From Rudaea cellulosilytica DSM 22992 (lineage in GTDB: Bacteria > Pseudomonadota > Gammaproteobacteria > Xanthomonadales > Rhodanobacteraceae), in contig NZ_KB899241.1 in NCBI RefSeq assembly GCF_000378125.1, forward strand, positions 1,773,652 to 1,837,651: a stretch of 64,000 nt of DNA, in the 5' to 3' direction. The position numbers and the translations under genes are program-made. Shown here piece after piece: positions 51,168 to 59,671 of the stretch. The notes beneath the pieces were generated by a model. It was not told where the DNA came from. It did not search any database and was given only the letters and a program-made list of their open reading frames with translations. The first letter of the stretch is position 1, and each line of letters opens with the position of its first letter.

Positions 51168-51599
51168 TTAGCGGCAGAAACCAGGGAGGTACTTCTTCGG
51201 CGTGGTAGTGGCGGAACTGTTGCACGTCCATTCGATCGGCTTGTCGACTGCGGATGCAGCTGGCGTCAATTCGAAAGTCGTGCCGGCGGCAGTGGCCAGT
51301 TCCGGCTTGTTGGCAATTGCGATGTCAATCTTGCCACTTGTCACGGTCAATCCGGCATTGTAGGTGCTGGTTGCCGCGCTGCAGCCTGCGGCGCCGATTG
51401 TGGCCGGCAGTGAACCCTTGGTCTGATAATACTCGGCTACCGAGTTCTTGCAGGCGTCAGCGGCTACGATGACTTCCGACACTTTTGCGCGGATCGTATA
51501 GTCCGAATACGCCGGCAGCGCGATGGCGGCCAGGATGGCGATGATCGCGATGACGATCATCAGTTCGATCAGGGTGAAGCCTTTCTGCATCTTTTTCAT
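51168..51599 (-). CDS. pilA: Type IV major pilin PilA
   Basis: 143-residue prepilin from the ATG at 51599, ribosome site GAGGAA. The 7-residue leader MKKMQKG is cut before [20 protein letters not shown], with Glu5 of the mature protein present. Four Cys follow, the last two ([19 protein letters not shown]) framing a 15-residue D-loop. Many Ser/Thr residues in the C-terminal half are possible glycan sites. Processed by PilD, assembled by PilB/PilC from the same locus. Expressed from a sigma54 promoter. Confidence 0.96.
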   Translation of the reverse strand: MKKMQKGFTLIELMIVIAIIAILAAIALPAYSDYTIRAKVSEVIVAADACKNSVAEYYQTKGSLPATIGAAGCSAATSTYNAGLTVTSGKIDIAIANKPELATAAGTTFELTPAASAVDKPIEWTCNSSATTTPKKYLPGFCR

Positions 51600-51709
51600 G
51601 GGAGTTCCTCGTTGTTCATGGATCATGGGCTCGCATTCGATCGGGCTCGGTAAGGCCGCCCTAACCCTTGGCCCCCGGCCAAGTTCGATCGAATGCGCGG
51701 GATATGTTC

Positions 51710-51726
51710 AGCAAGCGTTGTGCCAA
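51710..51726 (-). promoter_or_regulatory. Sigma54 (RpoN) promoter of pilA
   Basis: On the minus strand: TTGGCACAACGCTTGCT, matching the -24/-12 consensus (TGGCAC-N5-TTGC[A/T]) at every key base with correct spacing. It lies about 110 nt upstream of the pilA ATG. By analogy with Pseudomonas and Xanthomonas pilins, PilS/PilR would control it; no pilR gene is in the window. Confidence 0.88.
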
Positions 51727-51828
51727 GCGACCGATGTCACGATCCAACTTTTCGGAATAACAAGCAGTTAGCGATTTCTTTGGATAGCGCGTCCGAAATC
51801 GCCAATACCGTCAATGAATCTCGAAAAT

Positions 51829-51897
51829 GTGACGAATCTCACGATGTGACGCGATGCGTCACAAACTGCCGTGTAGCGGCGGGCTGTTCGTGTCACA
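51829..51897. promoter_or_regulatory. Cluster of TGTGAC/GTCACA boxes upstream of the pilA sigma54 promoter
   Basis: TGTGAC at about 51829 and at 51845; GTCACA at 51858 and 51892. The middle pair forms a perfect 19-nt palindrome TGTGACGC-GAT-GCGTCACA (51845-51863). The cluster lies 105-185 nt upstream of the sigma54 element, the usual range for enhancer sites. It is a candidate binding region for PilR or another activator. The rest of 51600-52040 shows no gene. Confidence 0.6.
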
Positions 51898-52040
51898 TGC
51901 ATTTTTACGCGAAACCGAAACGCGATTCTCGACACGGTATCCAAGCGGTCTGCGATGGCGGACAAAAGCGCTTCCTTTACTAAGGACGCAGCAAAGTGAA
52001 TGCGTGGCGCAGGTGGAATGAATGCCGGCCGCCATATCTT

Positions 52041-52784
52041 TCACCATGGATTGATCGAGACGGCATCGAGCGGCAGCTTACTCGTCGTAGACAGGATCAT
52101 CGTATACGAGCTAGTGCGGCCGATTAGCGGCAGATATACGAGTTGGCCGATCGAAGACTGGCTGCCTGCGAGGTAGTGATCGATGACAGCCTTGTTGGCT
52201 GACGATTTTGCGGCCAATTCGGCGAGCGGTTTGGCCTTGGTTTGCATCGCCTCGGCGACCTCGGCATAAGGCACGTAATATTTAGGGAATTTTTCCAGGT
52301 CCTTGCCGGCAATGCTGGAAAAGGCCAGATCATTTTTTTCCTTGATGTCGGTAGGCAGTATGGCACCGGCCAAGCGCGGACCGGTCCAAGAACGCGTCGA
52401 GAATTCCGGTTGCTTGGCTTGGGCCAGGTCGGCATCTTCAAGATCGTTGGCGTAGACGGGGATGAAACGATCGAGGGCGGCAACGATAAACACCGGCCGC
52501 GCCTGTGCAATCACCGATAGCCCATAGAGGAATGCCACAGCCTGCAGTACAGCAATACAGGCGAGATCGAAGCTTAGCCCTTTCTTTCCAGCCTTGTAGA
52601 CCACGAACGTCAGCAGCGGGCCGATGACGATATCCACGCCCATGATTAGCAGCATGAGGTTGCTGCCACCGGCGACCTGGAAGTACGGATGCGGATACCA
52701 GACGAAATAGATCAAACAACCAACTAGGGTTGCGATGACCAGGCTGATGCCGAGATGGATGCCGGAGACTTGGAAACGGTTCAT
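52041..52784 (-). CDS. TfpX/TfpZ family type IV pilin accessory protein
   Basis: 247 residues from the ATG at 52784 (MNRFQVSGIHLGISLVIATL). The N-terminal half has three or four membrane helices with the family pattern YFVWYPHPYFQVAGG, MGVDIVIGPLLTFVVY and DLACIAVLQAVAFLYGLSV followed by ARPVF. The C-terminal half is periplasmic. TfpX and TfpZ accompany particular pilin alleles in Pseudomonas aeruginosa and affect pilin assembly. It lies upstream of pilA on the same strand with the long pilA control region between. Together with the TMTC-like gene it forms an allele-specific pilin cassette. Confidence 0.85.
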   Translation of the reverse strand: MNRFQVSGIHLGISLVIATLVGCLIYFVWYPHPYFQVAGGSNLMLLIMGVDIVIGPLLTFVVYKAGKKGLSFDLACIAVLQAVAFLYGLSVIAQARPVFIVAALDRFIPVYANDLEDADLAQAKQPEFSTRSWTGPRLAGAILPTDIKEKNDLAFSSIAGKDLEKFPKYYVPYAEVAEAMQTKAKPLAELAAKSSANKAVIDHYLAGSQSSIGQLVYLPLIGRTSSYTMILSTTSKLPLDAVSINPW

Positions 52785-53101
52785 TGGTGCATGCTGGCGT
52801 GGCCGAATTCCGCGCAGGATAACTGTATCGCGGATAGCCGAAAACAGGCCGCAGGTCTGCATATGCGGCGCGTGGGCGCGACAGCAGGCGCGACGATCCG
52901 ACATGAATCGACGTGCGCATGAACCCAGCGGCGGCACGGTTGCCACTCTCTGCGCCACCGCGGTGACACGCGCAAGCGCCTCCGCGACATCCCGTCGCGC
53001 TGGGCTTGGCCGGCCGTGACGAGGTAAACTTTACTTCGGAAATCGGGGCGGGCGCAGCTTGCCCCGCACGGTTTCTCTTTCCCTCCCGAGGAGTTTCGCC
53101 C
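52785..53101. promoter_or_regulatory. Divergent spacer between the TfpX-like gene and gapA
   Basis: 317 bases without a gene. A short GTAAA-C-TTTAC palindrome (about 53025-53035) and a GGGGC/GCCCC hairpin near 53046-53068 lie just before gapA, whose ribosome site is GAGGAG at 53087-53092. No sigma70 pair is clear enough to call. Confidence 0.45.
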
Positions 53102-54115
53102 ATGTCTGTGAAAGTCGCCATCAATGGCTATGGCCGCATCGGCCGCAATGTGCTGCGCGCGCTGTACGAGGCGGGCCGCACCAACGAGATCGAAGTCGTC
53201 GCGGTGAACGACCTGGGCGATGCGGAAACCAACGCGCACCTGACCCAGTACGACACGGCGCACGGGCGCTTCTCGCATGAGGTCAAGGTCGAGGGCGGCG
53301 ATATCGTCATCGGCAAGGACAAGATCAAGGTCTGCGCTGAGCGCGATCCGTCCAAACTGCCGTGGAAGGATCTCGGCGTCGACGTGGTGCTCGAGTGCAC
53401 CGGCCTGTTCACCTCGAAGGCCAAGGCGTCGGCGCACATCGCCGCGGGCGCGAAGAAGGTGATCATCTCGGCGCCGGGCGAGAAGGACGTGGACGGCACC
53501 TTCGTCTATGGCGTCAACCACGACAAGATCACGGCCAAGGACCAGGTCATCTCGAACGCCTCGTGCACGACGAACTGCCTCGCGCCGCTGGCCTGGGCGA
53601 TCAACCAGAAGATCGGCATCGTCCACGGCCTGATGACGACGATCCACTCCTACACGAACGACCAGGTGCTGACCGACGTGTTCCACAAGGACCTGCGTCG
53701 CGCGCGTTCGGCGACGATGAGCCAGATTCCGACCAAGACCGGCGCCGCGGCCGCGGTCGGCCTCGTACTGCCGGAATTGAACGGCAAGCTCGACGGCTTC
53801 GCGATGCGCGTGCCGACGATCAACGTTTCCGTCGTCGACCTCGTTTTTGTCGCCAAGCGCGCGACGAGCAAGGAGGAAATCGACGCGGTCGTCAAGGAAG
53901 CGAGCGAAGGTCGCTTGAAGGGCATCCTTGGCATCAACAGGAAGCCGCTCGTTTCGGTCGACTTCAACCACAACCCGCTGTCGTCGATCTACGACGAGAC
54001 GCAGACGCGCGTGATCGACGGCACGCTGGTCAAGGTGCTGTCGTGGTACGACAACGAGTGGGGTTTCTCGAACCGCATGCTCGACATGACGCTGGCGCTG
54101 GCCAACGCCAAATAA
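53102..54115 (+). CDS. gapA: Glyceraldehyde-3-phosphate dehydrogenase (NAD-type)
   Basis: 337 residues from the ATG at 53102. Rossmann [16 protein letters not shown]; the acid after the second strand (VNDLGD) favours NAD over NADP. Catalytic [14 protein letters not shown] with the nucleophilic Cys, then HSYTNDQ and the C-terminal [15 protein letters not shown]. Glycolysis/gluconeogenesis, cytoplasm; pgk, the next enzyme, is 3.5 kb downstream. The last 12 codons and stop belong to a 142-bp segment that is perfectly duplicated in tandem just after the gene. Confidence 0.97.
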   Translation: MSVKVAINGYGRIGRNVLRALYEAGRTNEIEVVAVNDLGDAETNAHLTQYDTAHGRFSHEVKVEGGDIVIGKDKIKVCAERDPSKLPWKDLGVDVVLECTGLFTSKAKASAHIAAGAKKVIISAPGEKDVDGTFVYGVNHDKITAKDQVISNASCTTNCLAPLAWAINQKIGIVHGLMTTIHSYTNDQVLTDVFHKDLRRARSATMSQIPTKTGAAAAVGLVLPELNGKLDGFAMRVPTINVSVVDLVFVAKRATSKEEIDAVVKEASEGRLKGILGINRKPLVSVDFNHNPLSSIYDETQTRVIDGTLVKVLSWYDNEWGFSNRMLDMTLALANAK

Positions 54116-54362
54116 CCGCGCAATGCCTCCCTTCTTCGGGTGGGAGAAGGGAAGCGCTTCGATTCTGCGGCGCGTGGCGATTCACGAATCTGAATCGCCG
54201 TCGCTGCATGCCTTCTTCGGGCTCGACATGACGCTGGCGCTGGCCAACGCCAAATAACCGCGCAATGCCTCCCTTCTTCGGGTGGGAGAAGGGAAGCGCT
54301 TCGATTCTGCGGCGCGTGGCGATTCACGAATCTGAATCGCCGTCGCTGCATGCCTTCTTCGG
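54079..54362 (+). repeat. Perfect 142-bp tandem duplication of the gapA 3' end
   Basis: Copy 1 is 54079-54220 and copy 2 is 54221-54362, identical base for base. Each unit contains the final gapA codons (encoding [11 protein letters not shown]), the TAA, a CCCTTCT/AGAAGGG hairpin, a GGCGATTC/GAATCGCC hairpin and an ATGCCTTCTTCGG tail that resembles its own CCCTTCTTCGGG start. The second set of codons has no start of its own and is non-functional. The lack of any difference implies a recent event or ongoing copy-number slippage. Confidence 0.97.
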
Positions 54363-54411
54363 GTCGCAGCCTGCTGCTAGGCTCGGACCACCCTCGAAGA
54401 AGGAGTTTCCC

Positions 54412-54933
54412 ATGCGCATCATTACCAAGATGGCCCTGCTCACGGGAGCGGCACTGCTCTGGTCCGGCGCGGCGAGCGCGCGCGAGATCACCTGCGAGAT
54501 GAATTTCGACCTGTCCGGCTGGTCGGCCTTCTACAAGACCGCGTCCGGCCACGGCCTGATCAGCTGCAGCAACGGTGCGAAGATGAAGGTCGATATCCGC
54601 ACCAAGGGCGGCGGCATCACCTTCGGCAAGTCGGAAATCAAAAACGGCTACGGCAAGTTCACTCACCTGTACGATATCGAGGACGTGCTCGGCAGTTACG
54701 CGACGGCCGGCGCGCATGCCGGCGCAGTCGACTCGGCCGAGGCGCAGGCGATGACCAAAGGACCCGTCTCGCTCGCCATTTCCGGCAAGGGCAAGGGCTG
54801 GGATCTGGGCTTCGCCTTCGGCAAATTCACGATCCTGCGGCCCGGTGCAAATCCGGATGCGGACGAGGACGAAAAAGAGGATGCTCCCCAGCCGCAAGAA
54901 GCCGTGACGCATCCGTTGGGGAACAACCCCTAG
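54412..54933 (+). CDS. Secreted protein of unknown function
   Basis: 173 residues from the ATG at 54412 with ribosome site GAAGGAG. A classical Sec signal peptide (MRIITKMALLTGAALLWSG...ASA) is cleaved before REITC. Two Cys in the mature part (EITCEM, GLISCSNG) could form a disulfide. The mature protein is Gly-rich (GKGKGWDLGFAFGKF) and ends in an acidic Asp/Glu-rich, Pro-containing tail. No family recognised. Its 5' flank is the second copy of the 142-bp repeat, so its promoter may have been affected by the duplication. Confidence 0.75.
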   Translation: MRIITKMALLTGAALLWSGAASAREITCEMNFDLSGWSAFYKTASGHGLISCSNGAKMKVDIRTKGGGITFGKSEIKNGYGKFTHLYDIEDVLGSYATAGAHAGAVDSAEAQAMTKGPVSLAISGKGKGWDLGFAFGKFTILRPGANPDADEDEKEDAPQPQEAVTHPLGNNP

Positions 54934-54942
54934 CGCACGGGT

Positions 54943-56694
54943 TCAGCGCGCATCTTTTTCCGACTGAATCGTCTCCAGCAGCGCGATCTGTAGGCGCGAG
55001 TGCAGCTTGACCAGCGTGCGCCAGAGCAGGGCGAGGACGAGCGCACTGCCGACGAGGACGGCGACGAGCAGTTCGGCCGGCGGCAGAATCGATGACGACA
55101 GCGCGCTGACGAGCAGCAGCATGGCTGCCGTCGTCACCAGCGGCAATACTTCAGCGACGATGCGTCGCGCGGCCTGGCTGCGTCGGCCGCTGCCGCGCAC
55201 GCTGACCTCGGCGAGCATCATCGCCAGCGCCTTGAGCTTGCGATAGGCGGCGATCAGGAACGGCAGCGAGACGAGCAGGGCCGCGCCCCAGATCAGCGCG
55301 TGCTCGATCGCGCGGTTCGCGATCCACGCGGACAGGTCGAGCGCGCGCGACGAAGCGAGATAGGCGCCGCCGCCGAAGATCGCAGCGACAAGGCAGAAAT
55401 TGACGAAGGCCTGCAACAGGATGCGCCGCACCATCGCGGCGATCACGGCGCGGTCGCCGTCGAAGCGCAGGCCCTGCAGCCATTCGGTATACATGTGCAG
55501 AATGCGGCGAAAGCCGCCCGGCGTCGCCTGCACGAGCCGGTGGGCTAGCGGGTCGGCCCAACGGATCAGGTACGGCGTCAGCAGCGTGGTCAGCGCCGAT
55601 ACGGCGACCGCGACCGGATAGAGAAAGCCGCTAGTCACCTTCAAGGTCGCACCGAGCGTAGCGATGATGAACGAGAACTCGCCGATCTGCGCGAGGCTCA
55701 TGCCGATGCGCATCGAGTCGCGCCCGCTCTGGCCCGCGGCGAATGCGCCGAACGTGCGCGCGAGGGTCTTGCCGAGCACGATCGCGAGCGTGATCACCGC
55801 GATCGGCCAGGCGTAGTCGACGAGCACATGCGGATCGAGCAGCAGTCCGATGGTGACGAAGAACACTGCCGAGAACATGTCGCGGATCGGCTCGATCAGG
55901 TGTTCGATGCGGCGCAGCGACTTGGCTTCGGCGATGATCACGCCGATCGTGAACGCGCCGAGCGCGACCGAGTAGCCGAGCTTGATCACGACGAGGCAGA
56001 AGCCGAACAGCAGGCCGAGCACGCTGACCAGCAGCATCTCGTTGCGGTTGATGCGCGCGATGAAATCGAGCAGGCGCGGCACGGTGAGGATGCCGACGAC
56101 GAGCGAGGCGACGAGGAACACGGTCAGCTTGCCGAACGTGGACAGCACTTCGCCGGCCTCGACGCTGCCGGTCTTGGCGACGCTCGACAGCAGCGCGACC
56201 ATGCAGATTGCGAGCACATCCTCGATGATGAGGATGCCGAACACGGTCTGCGCAAACTTCTCGCGGCGCAGGCCGAGTTCGTCGAGCGCTTTGATCGTGA
56301 TCGTGGTCGAGGAGATCGACAGCATCGTGCCGAGGAACAACGCGTCCATGTTGCGCCAGCCGAAGGCAAGGCCGATCTCGTAGCCAAGCCAGATCATCGT
56401 AACGATGCCGACGAGCGCGGCGATCAGCGCGGTCGCGCCGACCTGGCGCAGACGCTTGAGCGAGAATTCGAGGCCGAGCGAGAACAGCAGGAAGACCACG
56501 CCGAGCTCGCCGAGCGTGCGCGTGGATTCCTCGTCGGTGATCAGCGCGTACGGAGGCGTGTGCGGGCCGATCAGCACGCCGGCGGCGATGTAGCCGAGCA
56601 CGACCGGCTGGCGCAGCAAATGGAAGACGACCGTCACTACGCCGGCAGTCAGCATGATGATGGCGAGATCGTGGATGAAGGCGACAGTATGCAT
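54943..56694 (-). CDS. CPA2-family monovalent cation:proton antiporter (KefB/YbaL-like)
   Basis: 583 residues from the ATG at 56694. Residues 1-385 hold about twelve membrane helices with family motifs VVLGYIAAGVLIGP, LLFSLGLEFSLKRL, SSTTITIKALDELG and FGILIIEDVLAICMVAL. Residues ~440-565 add four more hydrophobic segments instead of the Rossmann RCK/TrkA-N domain usual in KefB/KefC. Likely exchanges K+ or Na+ for protons at the inner membrane. The two last codons lie 10 nt from the convergent unknown gene. Confidence 0.86.
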   Translation of the reverse strand: MHTVAFIHDLAIIMLTAGVVTVVFHLLRQPVVLGYIAAGVLIGPHTPPYALITDEESTRTLGELGVVFLLFSLGLEFSLKRLRQVGATALIAALVGIVTMIWLGYEIGLAFGWRNMDALFLGTMLSISSTTITIKALDELGLRREKFAQTVFGILIIEDVLAICMVALLSSVAKTGSVEAGEVLSTFGKLTVFLVASLVVGILTVPRLLDFIARINRNEMLLVSVLGLLFGFCLVVIKLGYSVALGAFTIGVIIAEAKSLRRIEHLIEPIRDMFSAVFFVTIGLLLDPHVLVDYAWPIAVITLAIVLGKTLARTFGAFAAGQSGRDSMRIGMSLAQIGEFSFIIATLGATLKVTSGFLYPVAVAVSALTTLLTPYLIRWADPLAHRLVQATPGGFRRILHMYTEWLQGLRFDGDRAVIAAMVRRILLQAFVNFCLVAAIFGGGAYLASSRALDLSAWIANRAIEHALIWGAALLVSLPFLIAAYRKLKALAMMLAEVSVRGSGRRSQAARRIVAEVLPLVTTAAMLLLVSALSSSILPPAELLVAVLVGSALVLALLWRTLVKLHSRLQIALLETIQSEKDAR

Positions 56695-56847
56695 GCGCTC
56701 TCGCGTTCGACTTGCCTCATCTTCGCGGATCGCGCGGCATTGGGCAATGCGCGGCAGGCTCACATCCTCAAACACGAGGACAACGAAATGATGCGGTCGT
56801 TCCAGGTGCTGCCGGCCTCGGCCTGACGGCGCTTCCCCGGATTCCGC

Positions 56848-57483
56848 TCACGTCCCGGGTGATTTCATCCCGAGGAGCATGATTGGCTTGAGTTTGGCCC
56901 AGGCGAGTACGCCGAAATAGAACGTGCCGAAGGCGAGCACTGTCCACGGCTTCTCTACCCACAGGCCGCTGCCGGGCAGGTGCATGTCCGCGATCACCTG
57001 CGGCGTGATGCCGAACTTGGGAAACGGCAGGAACACTGTGGCGAATGCGCCGGCGAGGTAGGCCATGCCCGAGACGATCCAGTTGCCGAGCATGCGCTGC
57101 ATTTTCGCCTCCATCTGCGCACGCGAGGTGAACAACTGCAGGAAACGGCTGACGAACAGCCAGAGGAAGGCCCAGATCGGCCAGGCGCTGCCGAATGCCA
57201 ACGAGAATCCGAGCACGAACATCAGGTAGAAGGCCGTCAGTCCGGCGAGGGACAGCGCGCGCTTGATGCGCGACACGTCTTGCATGCCGAAGACCACCGC
57301 GGTGAACGCGCCCGAGTGCATGACGATGAACTCGATCAGCATCAGCAGCATCAGATCGCGCACGCGGGCATAGCCGATCAGACCCGGCGCTATCCAGGCG
57401 CAGAGAAAAGTGGCGGCGGTGATCAGGTCGGGCAGCGCGTTGAACGCGCGCACCAACGGACCCTCGTAGTCTTGATCCTGCAT
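56848..57483 (-). CDS. Polytopic membrane protein of unknown function
   Basis: 211 residues from the ATG at 57483, preceded by a GGGGGC purine run; a longer start at 57513 has no ribosome site and runs through an operator-like palindrome. About six membrane helices ([56 protein letters not shown] and others). No family recognised. Divergent from pgk; the 120-bp gap contains a perfect 23-bp dyad. Confidence 0.7.
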   Translation of the reverse strand: MQDQDYEGPLVRAFNALPDLITAATFLCAWIAPGLIGYARVRDLMLLMLIEFIVMHSGAFTAVVFGMQDVSRIKRALSLAGLTAFYLMFVLGFSLAFGSAWPIWAFLWLFVSRFLQLFTSRAQMEAKMQRMLGNWIVSGMAYLAGAFATVFLPFPKFGITPQVIADMHLPGSGLWVEKPWTVLAFGTFYFGVLAWAKLKPIMLLGMKSPGT

Positions 57484-57510
57484 GACGCCCCCTGCGACCC
57501 GTGGGATATT

Positions 57511-57533
57511 CATTGGCACAAATTGTGCCAATG
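57511..57533. promoter_or_regulatory. Perfect operator-like palindrome between the membrane protein and pgk
   Basis: CATTGGCACA (57511-57520), spacer AAT, TGTGCCAATG (57524-57533). Ten-base perfect half-sites on a 13-bp repeat are typical for a dimeric repressor or activator. It lies 28 nt before the membrane-protein ATG and 71 nt before pgk; a TAAAAT -10-like hexamer for pgk follows at 57558-57563. Confidence 0.65.
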
Positions 57534-57603
57534 GCGCCGCCTTGAGCGCGCAGCGGGTAAAATGTCTCTCCCTTCTTTCCACGAACCTGGGCAGGAACCG
57601 CGC

Positions 57604-58782
57604 ATGGCCATACTTCGCATGACTTCACTCGACCTCAAGGGCAAGCGCGTGTTGATCCGCGAGGATTTGAACGTGCCGCTCAAGGACGGCAAGATCGCCG
57701 CGAGCCAGCGCCTCGAAGCCGCGCTGCCGACGATCAAGCTCGCTCGGGATGCGGGCGCGCGCGTGATGGTCATGTCGCATCTTGGGCGACCCAAGGAAGG
57801 ACATTTCAACGAGAACGAATCGCTTGCGCCGGTCGCGGCGTGGCTCGGCCAAGCGCTCGGCCAACCGGTGCGCCTGCTGCGCGACTACTTGAACGGCGAA
57901 ACGGTCGACGTCGCGCCGGGCGAGGTTGTGCTGCTCGAAAACTGCCGCTTCAACGTCGGCGAGGAAAAGGACGACGCGACGCTGGCCGAGCGCTATGCGA
58001 TGCTCTGCGAGATCTTCGTCATGGACGCGTTCGGCACCGCGCATCGCGCGCAGGCCTCCACGCACGGCGTCATCCGCCGCGCCCATGTCGCCTGCGGCGG
58101 CCCGCTGCTGATGGCCGAACTCGACGCGCTCGGCAAGGCGCTCGAGCATCCGAAGCGCCCGCTGCTCGCGATCGTCGCCGGCTCGAAGGTCTCGACCAAG
58201 CTTGAACTGCTGCAAAGCCTGATTGCGAAAGTGGACCAGCTAATCGTCGGCGGCGGCATCGCCAACACATTCATTGCGGCGGCCGGGCATTCCGTCGGCA
58301 AGTCGCTGTACGAGGCCGACCTGATCCCGATCGCGCAGAAAATCATCGCCGACGCGAAGGCGCGTGGCGCCGACGTACCGATTCCCGAGGACGTTGTCGT
58401 CGCGCCCGAGTTCAAGGCCGACGCGCCGGCGACAGTGAAGAAGGTTGCCGAAGTCGCGCCCGGGGACATGATTCTCGACATCGGTCCGGCGACTGCGTTG
58501 CGCTACGCCGAACTGATCGAAAAGGCCGGCAGCGTGGTCTGGAACGGCCCGGTCGGTGTGTTCGAGTTCGACGCGTTCGGCAAGGGCACCGAGACGATCG
58601 CGCATGCGATCTTCCGCTCGAACGCATTCTCGATCGCCGGCGGCGGCGACACGCTCGCCGCGGTCGAGAAGTACGACGTGGCCGACGGCATTTCCTATAT
58701 CTCGACCGGCGGCGGCGCCTTCCTCGAATTCCTCGAGGGCAAGGAACTGCCGGCCGTGGCCGCTTTGAAAGCGCGCGCGTGA
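57604..58782 (+). CDS. pgk: Phosphoglycerate kinase
   Basis: 392 residues from the ATG at 57604 with ribosome site [64 protein letters not shown], and [17 protein letters not shown] followed by [10 protein letters not shown] are the conserved PGK blocks of both domains. ATP-forming step of glycolysis. The stop region forms one arm of a long inverted repeat whose other arm covers the ribosome site of the next gene. Confidence 0.97.
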   Translation: MAILRMTSLDLKGKRVLIREDLNVPLKDGKIAASQRLEAALPTIKLARDAGARVMVMSHLGRPKEGHFNENESLAPVAAWLGQALGQPVRLLRDYLNGETVDVAPGEVVLLENCRFNVGEEKDDATLAERYAMLCEIFVMDAFGTAHRAQASTHGVIRRAHVACGGPLLMAELDALGKALEHPKRPLLAIVAGSKVSTKLELLQSLIAKVDQLIVGGGIANTFIAAAGHSVGKSLYEADLIPIAQKIIADAKARGADVPIPEDVVVAPEFKADAPATVKKVAEVAPGDMILDIGPATALRYAELIEKAGSVVWNGPVGVFEFDAFGKGTETIAHAIFRSNAFSIAGGGDTLAAVEKYDVADGISYISTGGGAFLEFLEGKELPAVAALKARA

Positions 58783-58920
58783 AACCTCTGACTAAACTAC
58801 TACGCTCGGCAGCTCACGCACCGGCGGTGCTCGGAATCCTCATTTACGACCAGTAAACTCCGGTTCCTGCGCTCCGGCGACGCGCGACCTGCCTTCGCTC
58901 GCTACGTTTATTCAGAGGTT
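58782..58920 (+). promoter_or_regulatory. Long inverted repeat spanning the pgk-phosphatase gap
   Basis: AACCTCTGACTAAAC (58782-58796) and GTTTATTCAGAGGTT (58906-58920) are complementary at 14 of 15 positions. Between them is a smaller imperfect palindrome, GGAATCCTCATTTAC...GTAAACTCCGGTTCC (about 58835-58869). The 3' arm contains the AGAGG ribosome site of the next gene, so the folded form would hide it. The layout also fits a dispersed repeat element; I cannot test copy number here. Confidence 0.6.
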
Positions 58921-58923
58921 CCA

Positions 58924-59607
58924 TTGTTCAGCGGAGAAACCAAGCTCGTCCTGTTCGACCTCGACGGCACGCTGATCGATTCGGAAGTCGGCATCGTTGC
59001 TTCGATCGAATACGCGCTGACCGAACTCGGTGCGCCGCTTCCGCCGCGCGAGGAATTGCGCAAATGGATCGGGCCGCCGCTGCGCGCGACGTTTCCGTTC
59101 GCGCTCGGCGACGATACGGAAACCATCGAGCGCGCGGTCGCGCTGTATCGCGAGCGCTTCACCGAGATCGGCTGGCGTGAATATGTTGTGTACGCGGGCA
59201 TCGCCGAGACGATCGATACGCTGGCGCGCAGCGGTGTCAAACTTGCCGTGGTCACTTCCAAGGTGGATCTTTATGCCGGCAAGATCGTCGCCAGCCTGCC
59301 GTTCGGCGCGCATTTCGCGAGCGTCTACGCGGCTGCTGCGGGCAGCGCGCACAGCGAGAAGGCGACATTGATTGCGCGTGCGCTCGGCGACTTCGGCGTC
59401 GACGCGCGCGACACGGTCATGGTGGGCGATCGTCATTTCGACATCGACGGCGCACTCGCCAACCGCGTGCATGCGCTCGGGGTGACCTGGGGTTTCGGCG
59501 GCCGGGAGGAACTCGCGGCGGCAGGCGCGCACGCGATCGCCGAATCGCCGCGGGAACTCGCCTCGTTGCTGTCGGGTTGCGCACGCGCGAGAGCGGTTTC
59601 GCGCTGA
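58924..59607 (+). CDS. HAD-superfamily phosphatase, phosphoglycolate-phosphatase-like
   Basis: 227 residues from a TTG at 58924, chosen because AGAGG is 5-9 nt upstream and the HAD motif would otherwise be truncated. Motif I FDLDGTLID with Asp12 and Asp14, motif II VVTSK, motif III Lys in SEKATLIAR, motif IV VMVGDRHFDIDGA. The helical cap after motif I makes it a C1-type HAD, near Gph. Substrate could be phosphoglycolate or another small phosphoester. Translation may be limited by the rare TTG start and the inverted repeat covering the ribosome site. Confidence 0.83.
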   Translation: MFSGETKLVLFDLDGTLIDSEVGIVASIEYALTELGAPLPPREELRKWIGPPLRATFPFALGDDTETIERAVALYRERFTEIGWREYVVYAGIAETIDTLARSGVKLAVVTSKVDLYAGKIVASLPFGAHFASVYAAAAGSAHSEKATLIARALGDFGVDARDTVMVGDRHFDIDGALANRVHALGVTWGFGGREELAAAGAHAIAESPRELASLLSGCARARAVSR

Positions 59608-59671
59608 GTGCAAGAATCCCGTAACGCAGGATTTGCGATGATGTCGGCCGAACCTGCAACGAGATCTCGTC

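Noticed and set aside
51845-51863. TGTGA...TCACA palindrome as a CRP (cAMP receptor) site
   Set aside because: The spacing between half-sites is 9, not the 6 bases of a CRP/Clp site. Kept only as a general activator-site candidate.
54221-54258. Second copy of the gapA C-terminal codons as a small gene
   Set aside because: No start codon or ribosome site of its own; it is just part of the 142-bp tandem copy.
57511-57526. TTGGCACAAATTGTGC as a second sigma54 promoter
   Set aside because: The -24 part fits but the -12 part reads TTGT instead of TTGC; the full 23-bp perfect dyad explains the sequence better.
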